From Thinopyrum elongatum (lineage: Eukaryota; Streptophyta; Magnoliopsida; Poales; Poaceae), in assembly GCA_011799875.1 (NCBI GenBank), contig CM022299.1:29415996-29479995 (forward strand): 64,000 nt of DNA. The letters are read 5' to 3'. Made by a program: the position numbers and the translations under genes. Positions within the stretch are counted from its first letter, which is position 1. Every line of letters starts with the position of its first letter. Below, piece after piece: positions 10,502 through 19,980 of this stretch. The notes under the pieces were generated by a model, which ran no database searches, was not told the origin of the DNA, and saw only the letters and a list, made by a program, of their open reading frames with translations.

Positions 10502-11333
10502 ATATCTATGTCTTGTTATAGGATGAAAAAAGATTTTGTCGAGACATCAACATGGAAGTATTTCTGTTGTGAGCATTAGTGCGAAGCTAAAAAAGTGATC
10601 ACCTCATGACAAGCATCAACATACTCGACTCCGGTGGCAGTGCTAGGAATTCAAGCATGTGGTGTCAATTTAAACCTGTGATGTCAAACACATGTGTGTT
10701 TACAAATTTTATACTAGCTCTTGCATAATTTTTACATGTATTTACGGGCTTTTTGTCCAAATGTTGTGTAGTTGATTAACCACATAGCTTGAATGTGTCG
10801 CCACTGCTCGGCTCTCCTGACGATTGTGTTAGATATGACAACAAGAGACGAACAATCAGAAGGTTGAATGTGTATGCTATGGCCAATTGTACCTTTGGCA
10901 TGGCACGGGATTCTTCTAACGAGATTCATGTTAGAGGAACCAGGAATGTGCATAAAGAGGCATGCCTGCTAGAAGATGTAGGAAATGTCAGAAACAAGTG
11001 ATAGTGACATATTGCAAGGCACTAGTGAGGCTATGGTATTTGGTATGTTTGGGAAGAGGATCACCATCGGTGATAAAAATTTTGGATCCAAACTCGATGG
11101 GTGTCCTGCAAAACCTCAACTCCATAATATCTTCTTTTTGCGGGTAACTGCATAATGTCACAAAGAGAATAAAAGGTCATAGGAGGAGTGAGTGATAGTA
11201 ATGCCGAGGAAATGGCTGACCAATTAAGATCTATCACGGAAAATTCAGAGGTAAACTGAGAAGATGTTATGTTGCATAGTTGTTTGACATCGTGAGAGTT
11301 GTATCATCTATTGCCTTCCATTACTAGCCTTTA
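10502..11333. other. Interval without recognised features
   Basis: Mixed-composition sequence with short frames on both strands. None resembles a known domain. The interval ends at the target duplication of the LINE insertion. Confidence 0.45.
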
Positions 11334-11348
11334 TATCTCATTCCCGTT

Positions 11349-11811
11349 ACCTCGCCTGCTAAACGTATGGAGGATCCGAAGTGAGTCAAGAATAAAATTC
11401 TTTGTGTGGACCTTGCTCCAAAATAGACTTTGGACTTCCGATAGGATGCTTAGAAGAGGATGGGAGCATCAAGATGTGTGCTGTGTTTGTGATCAGATAC
11501 TTGAATCAGCCGAACACCTAATATTGAGATGCCCCTTTGCAAAGGAGGTCAGGTGCCGCATGGCTACAAAATACCCAAAGACGGCTGCTGTCGCACTTCA
11601 TGCTACTTCGATCAATGAATGGTGGGACAAAGTTTGCTTGCTTAAGAGGAAAGGAGAAGTGATTGATGAATGTGTGGCTGCGACCTACGTGGCCTGGAAC
11701 ATATGGAACGAGAGGAATAGGCGTATCTTCAGGAACGAGAAGAATTCGGCAGAGGGGGTTTGTCTGCTGATTAGAGATGATCTAGGCCTCCTTTTAGAGG
11801 TGGGGGAGTAG
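11349..11811 (+). pseudogene. LINE ORF2 C-terminal zinc-binding (zf-RVT) fragment
   Basis: In frame from about 11366 to the stop at 11809, the frame reads FFVWTLLQNRLWTSDRM, then a Cys-His cluster (CCVC, then HLILRCPFAKEV), then VAATYVAWNIWNERNRRIF. This is the zinc-binding region found after the reverse transcriptase of plant LINEs. The catalytic reverse transcriptase and endonuclease are missing because of 5' truncation, so the fragment cannot support transposition. A homologous fragment lies inverted at 15136-15560. Confidence 0.85.
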
Positions 11812-12129
11812 TTCTGTAAGGAGTAAATGGCACTGGTGGTCACAGAACTTGTGCGGTAAATGCACTTTAGTCACACTACTGACTACTCGCAAACCGGAAA
11901 AACTGGTCACAGAACTTGCATTTCGGGTGCATATTGGTCAAAACTGACTGACTCCGTTAGTTTTTTTACAGCAAAGCCCCTAAACTTTTTATATGGGTTT
12001 TTCCTTGCAAAAAACACCACCATAGACGCCTACAAGGTGTTCGATGAAATGAAAGAACCTCCGCGTAGTTGTTGATGTGCTACACTGGCATTCTGACTTT
12101 GTCGTCCAGCTTCTGCACCAACACCGGAG

Positions 12130-12265
12130 ACGCAGCACGTACGCGCAGACTGGAGCACGCACACACCACGCAGCACACAGTACACTCCACGAGCACGCAC
12201 ACAGCACACACCACATCACGCACACACACCACATCACGCACGCAACACACATCAAGCGCACACAT
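12130..12265. repeat. ACAC-rich low-complexity tract
   Basis: A degenerate CACACA/CACGCA repeat with two close copies of CACACCACATCACGCA at about 12208-12242. It lies inside the long-TIR element. Frames read through it in several phases are artefacts of composition. Confidence 0.75.
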
Positions 12266-12479
12266 CCGGCTCCCTGACTACACGCCCTCCGTAGCTCCCA
12301 CACAACAATGACACGAACACGACGACTGACTTGCCCAGACACCAATGCGACGGTCCTTGTTGGAGATGACCGGCGACCGAGCGGAACTGGGCCAGGAGCC
12401 CTCCGCGACGACGACCCGCGGCCCTAGAGCCAACTCTGCCGGTTGTCCTGGGAGAAGGTGTCGTCGGCGAGCTCTTTAG

Positions 12480-12904
12480 GTAGGCCTGCATGTCGGCACG
12501 GCGTCAGAGCGCACCGGCGGAGCCCCTGAGCAGGTTGGGCCCGACGACGTCCACACGTCCTTGCCCCTCATCCTGACGCCGAGGACGACGTGGGTGTCGT
12601 GCATGTCGATGTAGGCGCCCTTGTACGTGTATGCGAATTTGAGCGCCTTTCTGGCGCTGGCGAGCAGCAGCTCGGCATACTCCCAGTGGCGACGGCATTC
12701 TTCCCTGTGTGCGCACGGTGGCGACACGTTGCTGCCACCATCATCGTGGTCGCTTCGCGATGTCAGGGGAGGTGGCGGTGACAACTGGCAAGCACAGCGT
12801 CGCCGGAGGAGCAAAAGGCCAGCTGCTGCATGATGTGTCGGTGCCAGATTCAGCCCAGCATTCACACCTCCGTCGTCACGGTGCAGGGGTTGGATGACAC
12901 GATC
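12480..12904 (-). other. GC-rich interior segment, possible second captured fragment
   Basis: The minus-strand frame contains YAELLLASARKALKFAYTYK followed by GAY. This faintly resembles the helical Ala/Leu/Phe-rich block before Y-R-G-x-Y in GH9 endoglucanases. The resemblance is short and I cannot confirm it. The interval may simply be degenerate sequence within the long-TIR element. Confidence 0.2.
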
Positions 12905-13420
12905 GACCGCCATCAAGCACAGTCGCGGGTTGCCGGCGAACGACGTCGCGTTGAATTAGATGAGTTGCTGGTTCAGCGGCACCATGTTGGACAGGTTACT
13001 ATGGTGAGAAGTCGTCGGCCGTGAGGCTCTTCATACCGCCCATCTCCGTCGGAACGCCACCGCGCAGCTTGTTCCACGGCACGTTCATGTACTTGAGCAC
13101 TTGGATCTCCGCCAGCCACACCCCCAGGATTGCTCTGCTGAGCTGGTTCGCTCTCAGGTCCACGTACACCAGTGAGGCAGCAGGAAGTGAGGCTCACTGG
13201 CTGGTCAGGTTGTTCCTGCTAGGGTTCAGCTTGAGAGGCCGCTTCAGCCGACCAACCTCCCTCGGGATGCCTTGGAGCCGCTTGCTGCCGAGGAGAAGTT
13301 TTTGCGGCGACGGTAAGCTGCCGATGGACGCTGGTAGCGAGCCATTGAACTTGTTGGTCGACAGGTTCAGCGGCGACATCATATTCCTATCCTTCGCCGA
13401 GATGCTATCGTCCACGTGGG
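12905..13420 (-). pseudogene. LRR receptor-like kinase fragment (CLV1/BAM-type) captured in TIR element
   Basis: On the minus strand successive pieces read NLSTNKFNGSLPASIGSLPS, then QKLLLGSKRLQG, then YMNVPWNKLRGGVPTEMGG, then MKSLTADDFS, and finally FNATSFAGNPRLC. This order of leucine-rich repeats followed by the FNATSF-GNP-LC end-cap is that of CLAVATA1/BAM-class receptor kinases. The frame carries stops (for example between DFSP and NLSN) and shifts, and no transmembrane or kinase domain follows. It is a broken gene fragment carried by the transposon at 11821-13800, not a resident gene. Confidence 0.7.
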
Positions 13421-13962
13421 TGGTGGGGGGGGGGGGAACACGCTCTGTAACTTAGCACCGGCGGGTATAGGAAGCCGAGTGGGAGCTCGCGGGTGAGCGT
13501 CAGCTAGGGAGGGCCAGTCACCGAGCCCCTCCCGCACGGTGGCGGGGCACCAGAACGTGGCACTGCCATCCGTCATTTCATCGAATACCTTGTCTACGTC
13601 CACCGTGGTGTTTTTCCCGCAAGGAAAACCCGTATCAAACAGTTTAGGGAGTTTGCTGCAAAAAAAACTAACGGAGTCAGTCAGTTTTGACCAACTTGCA
13701 TCCGAAACATAAGTTCTATGACCAGTATTTCCGGTTTGTGAGTAGTGTGACTAAAGTGCACCCACCGCACAAGTTCTATGACTGTCAGTGCCATTTACTC
13801 GTAAGGAGTAAATGTGCAGCCGGGCTGCTGGGTGCAGCACCGGGCCTTTTTTTATTCCTTTGCTTTTCTCCTGCTGAGACTCAGCTTTGTACAATTTTCC
13901 CCCTACTATAATGAAAAGGCAGAGCACCTGCCATTCCGGTCAAAAAATATCTCATTCCCGTT

Positions 13963-14813
13963 GGACCTCGAATTATCAAGAATATATTTGGTTTTACCAC
14001 CAATATATTCAGGAAGAGGGTTGGAGCTTCTCTCCTTCGGCGGTGTCTACCCGCATCTATTCGGGAAGAGGGTTGGAGCTCATGGGCTCCTGATGGGGAT
14101 CAACAGAGATCATGCAGTCAATCATAAGACTCTAGCAAACTAGCAAGGCGGTCTTGACCAAAAGCTGAAGCTCCCATTAGCGTTCTTCCTCCTCATCACC
14201 TCGAAGGCGGAGAAAGATTCTCTTCAACCCGAGCTATGGTGTTTGATCGTCGGGAATGATCCTTTTTCTTTTGAAAACCAAATCAATTCTTCTCTAGGTG
14301 TGAGTGAGCTTGCTTACCATTGCTTATTGCTACCAAATATATGTTGTGCTATGTAAAATGCAAAGAACAATTGAGTGGAAAATCAGGATATCTAATGAGG
14401 TAATTGGTGGAAAATTTGATGTACAATGTAGTACTATTTGCATCTAATTCATGCCCCTCAATTGAGTGGAACAACCAGACTATCTAACCAGGACTATATG
14501 ACGTATCTAACTACATCGTTGCGCTCAGAATTTGGGAAAACAAATTAGATTAGCTGTGATCTCTTGGTTAATCGTAATTGCAAGGAAATTAGATGGAGTG
14601 GTTGCTTGATTCGTCGATGTCTCTGCCTCCTGCCTGATGCAGCCGTGAGAAACAGCAGGAGCTCGTGCCGGATGGGTGTGAGAGAGCATGGCGACTTGCG
14701 AGCCAGAGACCTCAAGGGCTTTGGATCGAGCAGGTGGGCTTTGCTTCGATGCATATGTAAGATTAAAAGTGCAAAAAACCTGGACGGGCCATGGCCCAGT
14801 TTGGCCCCAACAG
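13963..14813. other. Interval without recognised genes
   Basis: Low-information sequence following the LINE target site. Near 14790-14825 a segment GGGCCATGGCCCAGTTTGG ... GCTCCGCCCCTG resembles the end of a hAT-type element and marks where homology to the RNase H relic stops. No matching second end was found. Confidence 0.4.
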
Positions 14814-14819
14814 AGCTCC

Positions 14820-16063
14820 GCCCCTGCCTCCAGGCCATCTGTCTCTAAGATGATTGTCTCTCAGCTGAGCATAAATAACATCTTCATGTATCGCAAGTGT
14901 CTCTGCTATGGGGGGATCCGTCGTTCCCAATAAGGGCTTTGCTCTAAGCCCGAAGGAAGGTGCATGAAGAGCGCGTGACACCTACAGCCCCACTCTTCTT
15001 TTTGACCGGAACAGCAGGAGCTCTGCTTTTTCATTATAGTAGGGGGAAAACTGTACATAGACTGTTGAGAGAAATAGCCAGAAAAGGAGAAAGGGAAGAA
15101 AAGAGATGGCAGCCTAGCTGCCGAGCCTAATACAACTACTCCCAGGCCTCCATTAGGAGGCTGATCTCATCTTTTGCCAACATCAACACCGTGGAGCTCG
15201 TGTTTGTTTTTGCCTTGAAAATCCTACTGTTTCTCTCAAGCCACAAATTCCAAGCAATGTAAACCGCCGCAGTGCACTCATCAGAATCTCTTCCTTTTTT
15301 CTTCAGACTTCTTACCTTGCTCCACCATGACCAAATAGAAGATGCCCTCATTGCAGCGTGTGCAGCAAGAGGGAAATCAGCACTGGCTTTGAACCATACC
15401 TCTTTTGCAAAGGGGCAATCAAGGATTAGGTGCTTGGCAGATTCCAGAGTTTGATCACAGCCCGAGCATGCATCATTGTGATCCCAATTCCTAGCTAACA
15501 GCCTATCCGCGGTCCACAATCTGTTCTGAAGAAGAGTCCAGAGGAAGAATTTGATTTTCGGCTCGGCCTTGATGTTCCAAACCTTCTGAAGATGCGGTTG
15601 CTAGGAGCCCCGCTCTTCCATCAGCCTGCTAAATAGCAGCGTCCGTATTGATTTTTATCAAGTTCGGTTCAGGAGGTCGCCAACCATCAGGTAGCACCAA
15701 GGCATGCCGCTGGGGAATGTCCAGTAGCGCTGAAGTCTCCCTGATGATACACACAAAATTTGCAGGATTTACTTGTACCTCATCATGTGCGATTCGGTTC
15801 CGAGAAAACCTAATGGACCACATAACGGAGACCATAACCGCACATTCTCTGTCAGTGAATCTAGCATCACAGGTAATATCCTTCGCCCATGTGTGAGGGT
15901 GGAGCCGTGGCATGTGATTCATACTATTCCATGGCGTCAGCAAGTTACTCAGCTTCATCATTGCTGCAATGGTAGATGCAGAGCCCGCTAGCCAAGAGGG
16001 GTCGTTAGAGTGTGTCGCAGGCCATTTGCAGTGGCGCCGCCTTGCTGGTGGCAACCGGAGCAC
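14820..16063 (-). pseudogene. RNase H-like retroelement relic, split by a LINE
   Basis: On the minus strand 16063-15619 reads a region with FSRNRIAHDEVQ and ends LIKINTDAAI, the start of a plant RNase H-like (RVT_3) domain with its first catalytic Asp. After skipping the LINE at 14999-15605 the domain continues in 14985-14820 with VTRS..., then IAETLAIHEDVIYAQLRDNH, the helix carrying the catalytic Glu. Stops interrupt both parts. It is the C-terminal end of an old LINE-type ORF2, older than the LINE inserted in it. Confidence 0.7.
14999..15605 (-). mobile_element. Second 5'-truncated LINE, inverted
   Basis: Reading on the minus strand from 15605, the copy contains the zf-RVT zinc-binding end of ORF2 (FFLWTLLQNRLWTADRL, CSGC, HLILDCPFAKEV; stop at 15136), then the same 3' UTR as the LINE at 11349, ending in a short A-run near 14999. 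Flanks are AGCCCCACTCTTC (14986-14998) and AGCCCCGCTCTTC (15606-15618), a 13-bp target duplication with one mismatch. It is about 607 bp, almost the same truncation length as the first copy. Confidence 0.82.
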
Positions 16064-16457
16064 CGACTTGTCAAGGATAGGCCTCCTCCGGCCGGCGAGG
16101 GTGACGTGGAAGATGTTCTGAAGACCGAAGCAACCCTTGTGCTTGAGCCTGACTCGTGGATCGTCCAGCAGCTGCGGTTGGTGTGCGTGCCCTTGTTGAA
16201 TCTTATTGTATTTTGTCAGACTTTTATGTCCTTACTTTGTATTGTAGTCCGAGATAATATATGGGGAGGCCCTCCTTGGCAGGGCTCAAGTTTGCCAAAG
16301 GTGTAGGGTATGACTCTTGTCTTTATTATGCGGTTATCCATAGATAATTATATACGTAAAACTGTGGAACTCTACCATTGTATATATAGGTGACATGTCA
16401 TGCGTGTTCAAGTAGGAGTCTACTAGCCTTTGGGTTGGCAAAGGAAAAGACCCCTTA
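16064..16457. other. Interval without recognised features
   Basis: No domain, RNA or bounded repeat recognised between the RNase H relic and the Harbinger-type element. Confidence 0.4.
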
Positions 16458-17653
16458 GAGCATCTACAGCCAGACTTGGCAAATCCGACCCCTCAAACGC
16501 CCGCGGACGCGCCCGGGCGCGTCCGCGGGCACTGACCGGGCACCCCTCAAACAATGTAATTCACATCCGGACACCTCAATTACCATATCTCAAATTCATA
16601 CAAACTCAAGCAACTACGTCAACGCACACGCATCGTCCGGCTACTCCATCACACTACACTAAACATGCCATCAGACTACCAAAATTTGGCATGTTTGGCT
16701 ATGGTGGAGTTCATCCACGGCTGCCTTTGCCCTTCCCGGTGCCCTTGCCGTCCTTCTCGTGGAAGTACCGGTCGAAGACGCAGTACGGATCGAGCCGGAT
16801 CTGCTCGTCGCCGGAGATGTCCTCGCCGTCGCTGTCCACCTTCTCCTCCTTCGGTGGCAGTCCGGCCATGGCACGGACCGCCCGATTCTGCTCTCGGGCG
16901 AGGGCGCGCGTGTTCCTCTGTTGTCGTTTCTTCACAATGCAAGCGCGGATGGCTTCCTCCTCTGCGGCCGCCCGCGCTGCCGCATCAGCCGCCGCCATTT
17001 TCGCCGCGATACGGGCCTCGGCGGCCCCTATCCTCTCCTTCCCACGGCGGGCCGCCTGTTCCCAGTGGGACTCATACTCTGCCCAACCGGTGATGGGGAA
17101 GAAGAGGTGTTCCGGCTGGGACCGCGAGGATCCAGCACCAGAGACCCGAGCGCCCGGTGAGCCGACGCTATGGCATCGCGGCAGACGGATCCGTCCGTCG
17201 GCCGGGCGCTGTCCTCCCAGGAGCGGCGGAGTGCAATGCGGACTGCCATTGCCTCCTCCAACCCACACGAGATGACACCCCAGTCGATGGATCCGGACTG
17301 GTCGGAGTCCGATCTGCTGCCTGCCATGGCGGAGAAGGCCGGAAACCGCTGAAAGTGAGCTCGGGTGGCGGAGGGGAGTGGAGGGGAGTGGAGTGAAGTG
17401 GTTAGGGTTTGCTTCGACGAGCAGATGGGGACGGATATAAGTGGGGTCGGGTGGGCCAGCATGGACCGGGTCCGACGTGGCGGGCGTGCCAGGGCACCCC
17501 ATATTTGGGCTGGATATGGGGGGTGTCGGTCAGCCCGGACGTTTGAGGCCCGTTTAAGGCGTCCGTCTGGGTCGAAAAAACATGACCGGTCAGTGACCGG
17601 GCGGCCCGCCCAGGCATATGAGGCGGGTTTGAGAGATCCGGCTATAGATGCCC
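16458..17653. mobile_element. PIF/Harbinger-type element, 1.2 kb
   Basis: The left end GAGCATCTACAGCCAGAC and right end ATCCGGCTATAGATGCCC are imperfect inverted repeats (14 of 18). They are flanked by TTA on both sides (16455-16457 and 17654-17656). The interior holds a minus-strand frameshifted ORF without a transposase DDE signature. GC content is high, and repeats of GCGTCCGCGGGC near the left end form a short inverted repeat. Confidence 0.75.
16711..17327 (-). pseudogene. Frameshifted ORF inside the Harbinger-type element
   Basis: An ATG at 17327 begins MAGSRSDSDQSGSIDWG, an acidic start, and runs through an Arg/Glu-rich region. Around 17090-17120 the sensible frame changes to one with an Ala/Arg-rich helical block (AAKMAAADAAARAAAEEEAI), then KKRQQRN, an acidic stretch SDGEDISGDEQ and a basic Gly/Lys tail ending at 16711. 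One frameshift separates the halves. The function is unknown. Proteins of this style accompany transposons in cereals, and I see no catalytic motif. Confidence 0.45.
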
Positions 17654-17940
17654 TTATGGGGTCGATCCGAATCCTAACACTCACCATTGGACATGTCACT
17701 GCAACCTTGTGTTTTTCTTATTTTGTGTTAGCAATCCTACAAAACAAAGAGGCCCTACCAGTTATAATCCCCCATAACCCTTATGACAGTCCCTGAATTT
17801 GTCATAACACAAGCATCACCCACCTAACGCCTCGTGAGCCCAGTTTTGATCCGTGGGAGATTTCTCAAATCGTCACGGATTTAAGCCAATATGTGTGATT
17901 TTTTAGAACGTCACAAGAAATCCAGACACCTCCTAATCAG

Positions 17941-18480
17941 CGCGTTATGCGCCAGTTATGCACCATTGACCATTGACTTTTCAAAATTTTGGAAAAACTC
18001 ATGAATATATAAAAAAGTTCAGGAATTTTAAAAAAATTGCAAAATACAAAGTGTATACAAATTTGAAAAAATGTTCGCAGATACAAAAAAAAGGTTCTGG
18101 AATTTAAAAAAGTTGGCAAATACAAAAAAGTTCATGAGTTTGGAAAAAATGTTCGCGAACACAAAAAACTATGGAATTTAAAAAGAATGACCAAAAAACA
18201 AAAAAAATCATGAATTTGAAAAACAATTCATGACTCGAGGAAAGTTTGAGTATTTAAAAATAAATAGTTCTAATTTGAAAAAATTCATAAGACTGAAAAT
18301 CATGAATTTAAAAAAATCCTAAATCGAGGAAGCTTCAAGAATTTAAAAATAAAAGGTTCATAAGTTTGAAATAGTTCACTAGTTTGAACAAAAAGTTCAC
18401 GAATTTGGAAAAAGATGACGAATTAAAAAACAGAAAAGAAGAAAAAGGAAAAAACAAATAATACAAAACCAAAAAAAAGA
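17941..18480. repeat. Degenerate A-rich repeat of TTCATGAATTTGAAAAA-like units
   Basis: More than fifteen imperfect units alternate A-runs with GTTC(A/G)(T/C)GAATTT, TTCGCGAA or GGAATTTAAAAA. The unit spacing is irregular (about 20-35 bp). This is a diverged simple-sequence-like repeat, probably part of an unassigned DNA transposon. It has no coding potential. Confidence 0.7.
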
Positions 18481-19980
18481 AGAACAAAAAACCGGCTGGG
18501 AAGCTTCAAGCTTTTGGAAGATTCCCAAAACCGGGAGGGATTCTGAAAAACGAACCTCGAACAACTCTTAGATGGACCGGCACGTTATGAATGATGGAGC
18601 AACAAGGGGGTGTGCGCCATGAACAATTAACCCTGGAAGCGTCAAATAGGGTTTGTGAGAAACCCGTCATGAATTTATACGTTTCTTGTAGTTGCATCAA
18701 AGAGGCCCATGATCATGGGCGGAGCCCATAAGGGTACTGGGTACGAATCTACACAATTTTTTTACAATGGCCCTGAATATCTGCATAAGATGCATATTTA
18801 TAGAATAATAATGTATGTCATATAAATTAGAAGAAATTCAAGTAAAACTGTGGTTTCTAGGTGACTTCATACACCCGTTGGTTGCATGCTGGTTCCGCCA
18901 CTGCGTGTAGTAATCACTTATCCTTTGGGTTTCAGGGAGGGATTACGCGGAAGGGATTGCTCTATCAGCCAGCCAAACATGACAACCAAAAGATAAATTA
19001 GTCACAGCTTTAACCATGCTATGAACTTCAACATTCATATATCACGATTCTCATGAATAATTTTAGCCGTCGGATTATCTTGCATCTTTATATTTAGGGT
19101 CGTGTTGCGCGTCAGTCGACCGGTCTTTTAGAAAGATCGGCCGGGTCACGAGCCGTTGAATTCAATACAGAATAGCAGTCAGATTCAGCTGATGAGGTTT
19201 ACAACAAAAGTCATGTTGCAGAAACTTTTGCAACAGAGATAATGTTGCATAAATCTTTGCAACTGAGGTGAGGTGATGTTGTAGAGTTATTATTTTTGTT
19301 TTCATCTTTTTGTAACATAGGTGATCTTGCGGAAGAAAAGTTTTGCAGCATGGATGATGTTGCGTTTTTTGTTGTTGTCGCATTGAGCAGAGTTGGCCAG
19401 GGAGGAAGTGATGGTGGTTGTCGGTGGTCGAAGGGGCTGACGACCATGGATGGGGCTGGAGCTCGGGGCCGAACCGAGGAGGTGGCGCAGGCCCGGAGTC
19501 AAGGTCGTCGGCATCAAGCAACAAGGAAGCAAGAGCTGATGCGATGGAGGGAGGCGCTGGGGCAGCGGCACCGGCGCCCAACCTCATCTTCAATCTCATC
19601 CCCTCACCCCTGTATCCTTATCCATTCGTCTCGAGAGAAGATTGAGGAGGGAAAGGAAACCATTAGTCTGCTTCAGCTGTCACCTTGTGCAGCCAGCCAC
19701 ATTTTTCGCCTATCCCTTATCTTTACATCGTGTATAATTGATGATGTGGATGTTGTCCTTCCGTGTCCGGTCCAGGGCCCAAATCTAGCCAAAGAGAGAG
19801 ACCCCAACGACGTTACGTCGCGGCCTGCGAGCCCCCGAGAATTACATAAAGGAAGCCCAAGCCCGAAGGACGAGCAGCAGAAAGGAAAAAGGCATAGCAG
19901 AGGCGCCCAGCTCCCCTGCTCCCGTCGTCCGCCAAAGGCGCAAGAAGCAGAGGAGGGCAAGGGGAGAAGAGCAGAGGGAG
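18481..19980. other. Upstream region of the plus-strand nuclease gene
   Basis: No gene is recognised. It holds a sequence with repeated TGTTGCA/TTGCAAC motifs (19205-19350) that looks transposon-derived, and a GC-rich 5'-UTR-like stretch from about 19790 to the ATG at 19981. A weak TATA-like TATAAT lies at about 19732. The long plus-strand frame starting at 19296 runs through this region into intron 1 of the nuclease and is not a gene. Confidence 0.45.

Larger units (their letters stand above)
11821..13800. mobile_element. Long-TIR DNA transposon carrying gene fragments (Pack-MULE-like)
   Basis: The outer ends are inverted: GAGTAAATGGCACTG at 11821 and CAGTGCCATTTACTC ending at 13800. The inverted match continues, with substitutions and small indels, for about 230 bp on each side (to about 12052 and from about 13570). 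Such long TIRs are usual for Mutator-like elements. The flanks show only a 5-bp direct repeat GTAAG (11816-11820 and 13801-13805), not the 9 bp expected, although the right flank GTAAGGAGTAAATG also matches the left flank plus TIR tip. The interior has no transposase. It contains an AC-rich repeat and a degenerate LRR receptor-kinase fragment. The superfamily call is therefore inference. Confidence 0.72.
11349..13947 (+). mobile_element. 5'-truncated LINE, interrupted by a TIR transposon
   Basis: The insertion is bounded by a 15-bp direct repeat TATCTCATTCCCGTT (11334-11348 and 13948-13962). The right copy is preceded by a short A-run, the hallmark of target-primed reverse transcription. Only the C-terminal part of ORF2 (stop codon 11809-11811) and the 3' UTR are present. 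The 3' UTR is split by the 1,980-bp element at 11821-13800 and resumes at 13801 with TGCAGCCGGGCTGC... and a tail of CTATAATGAAAAGGCAGAGC. Without the guest the LINE copy is about 614 bp. The same 3' UTR occurs inverted at 14999-15140, so two copies of this family lie close together. Confidence 0.88.

Noticed and set aside
12069..12345. His/Thr-rich and Cys/Val-rich ORFs
   Set aside because: Products of reading an ACAC-rich low-complexity tract in different phases.
16430..17275. 281-codon plus-strand ORF
   Set aside because: It is antisense to the more protein-like minus-strand ORF in the Harbinger-type element and crosses the element boundary.
18713..18906. Possible small hAT element (GGGCGGAGCC ... 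GGTTCCGCCACTG)
   Set aside because: The ends are only partly inverted and no 8-bp duplication was found in the flanks.
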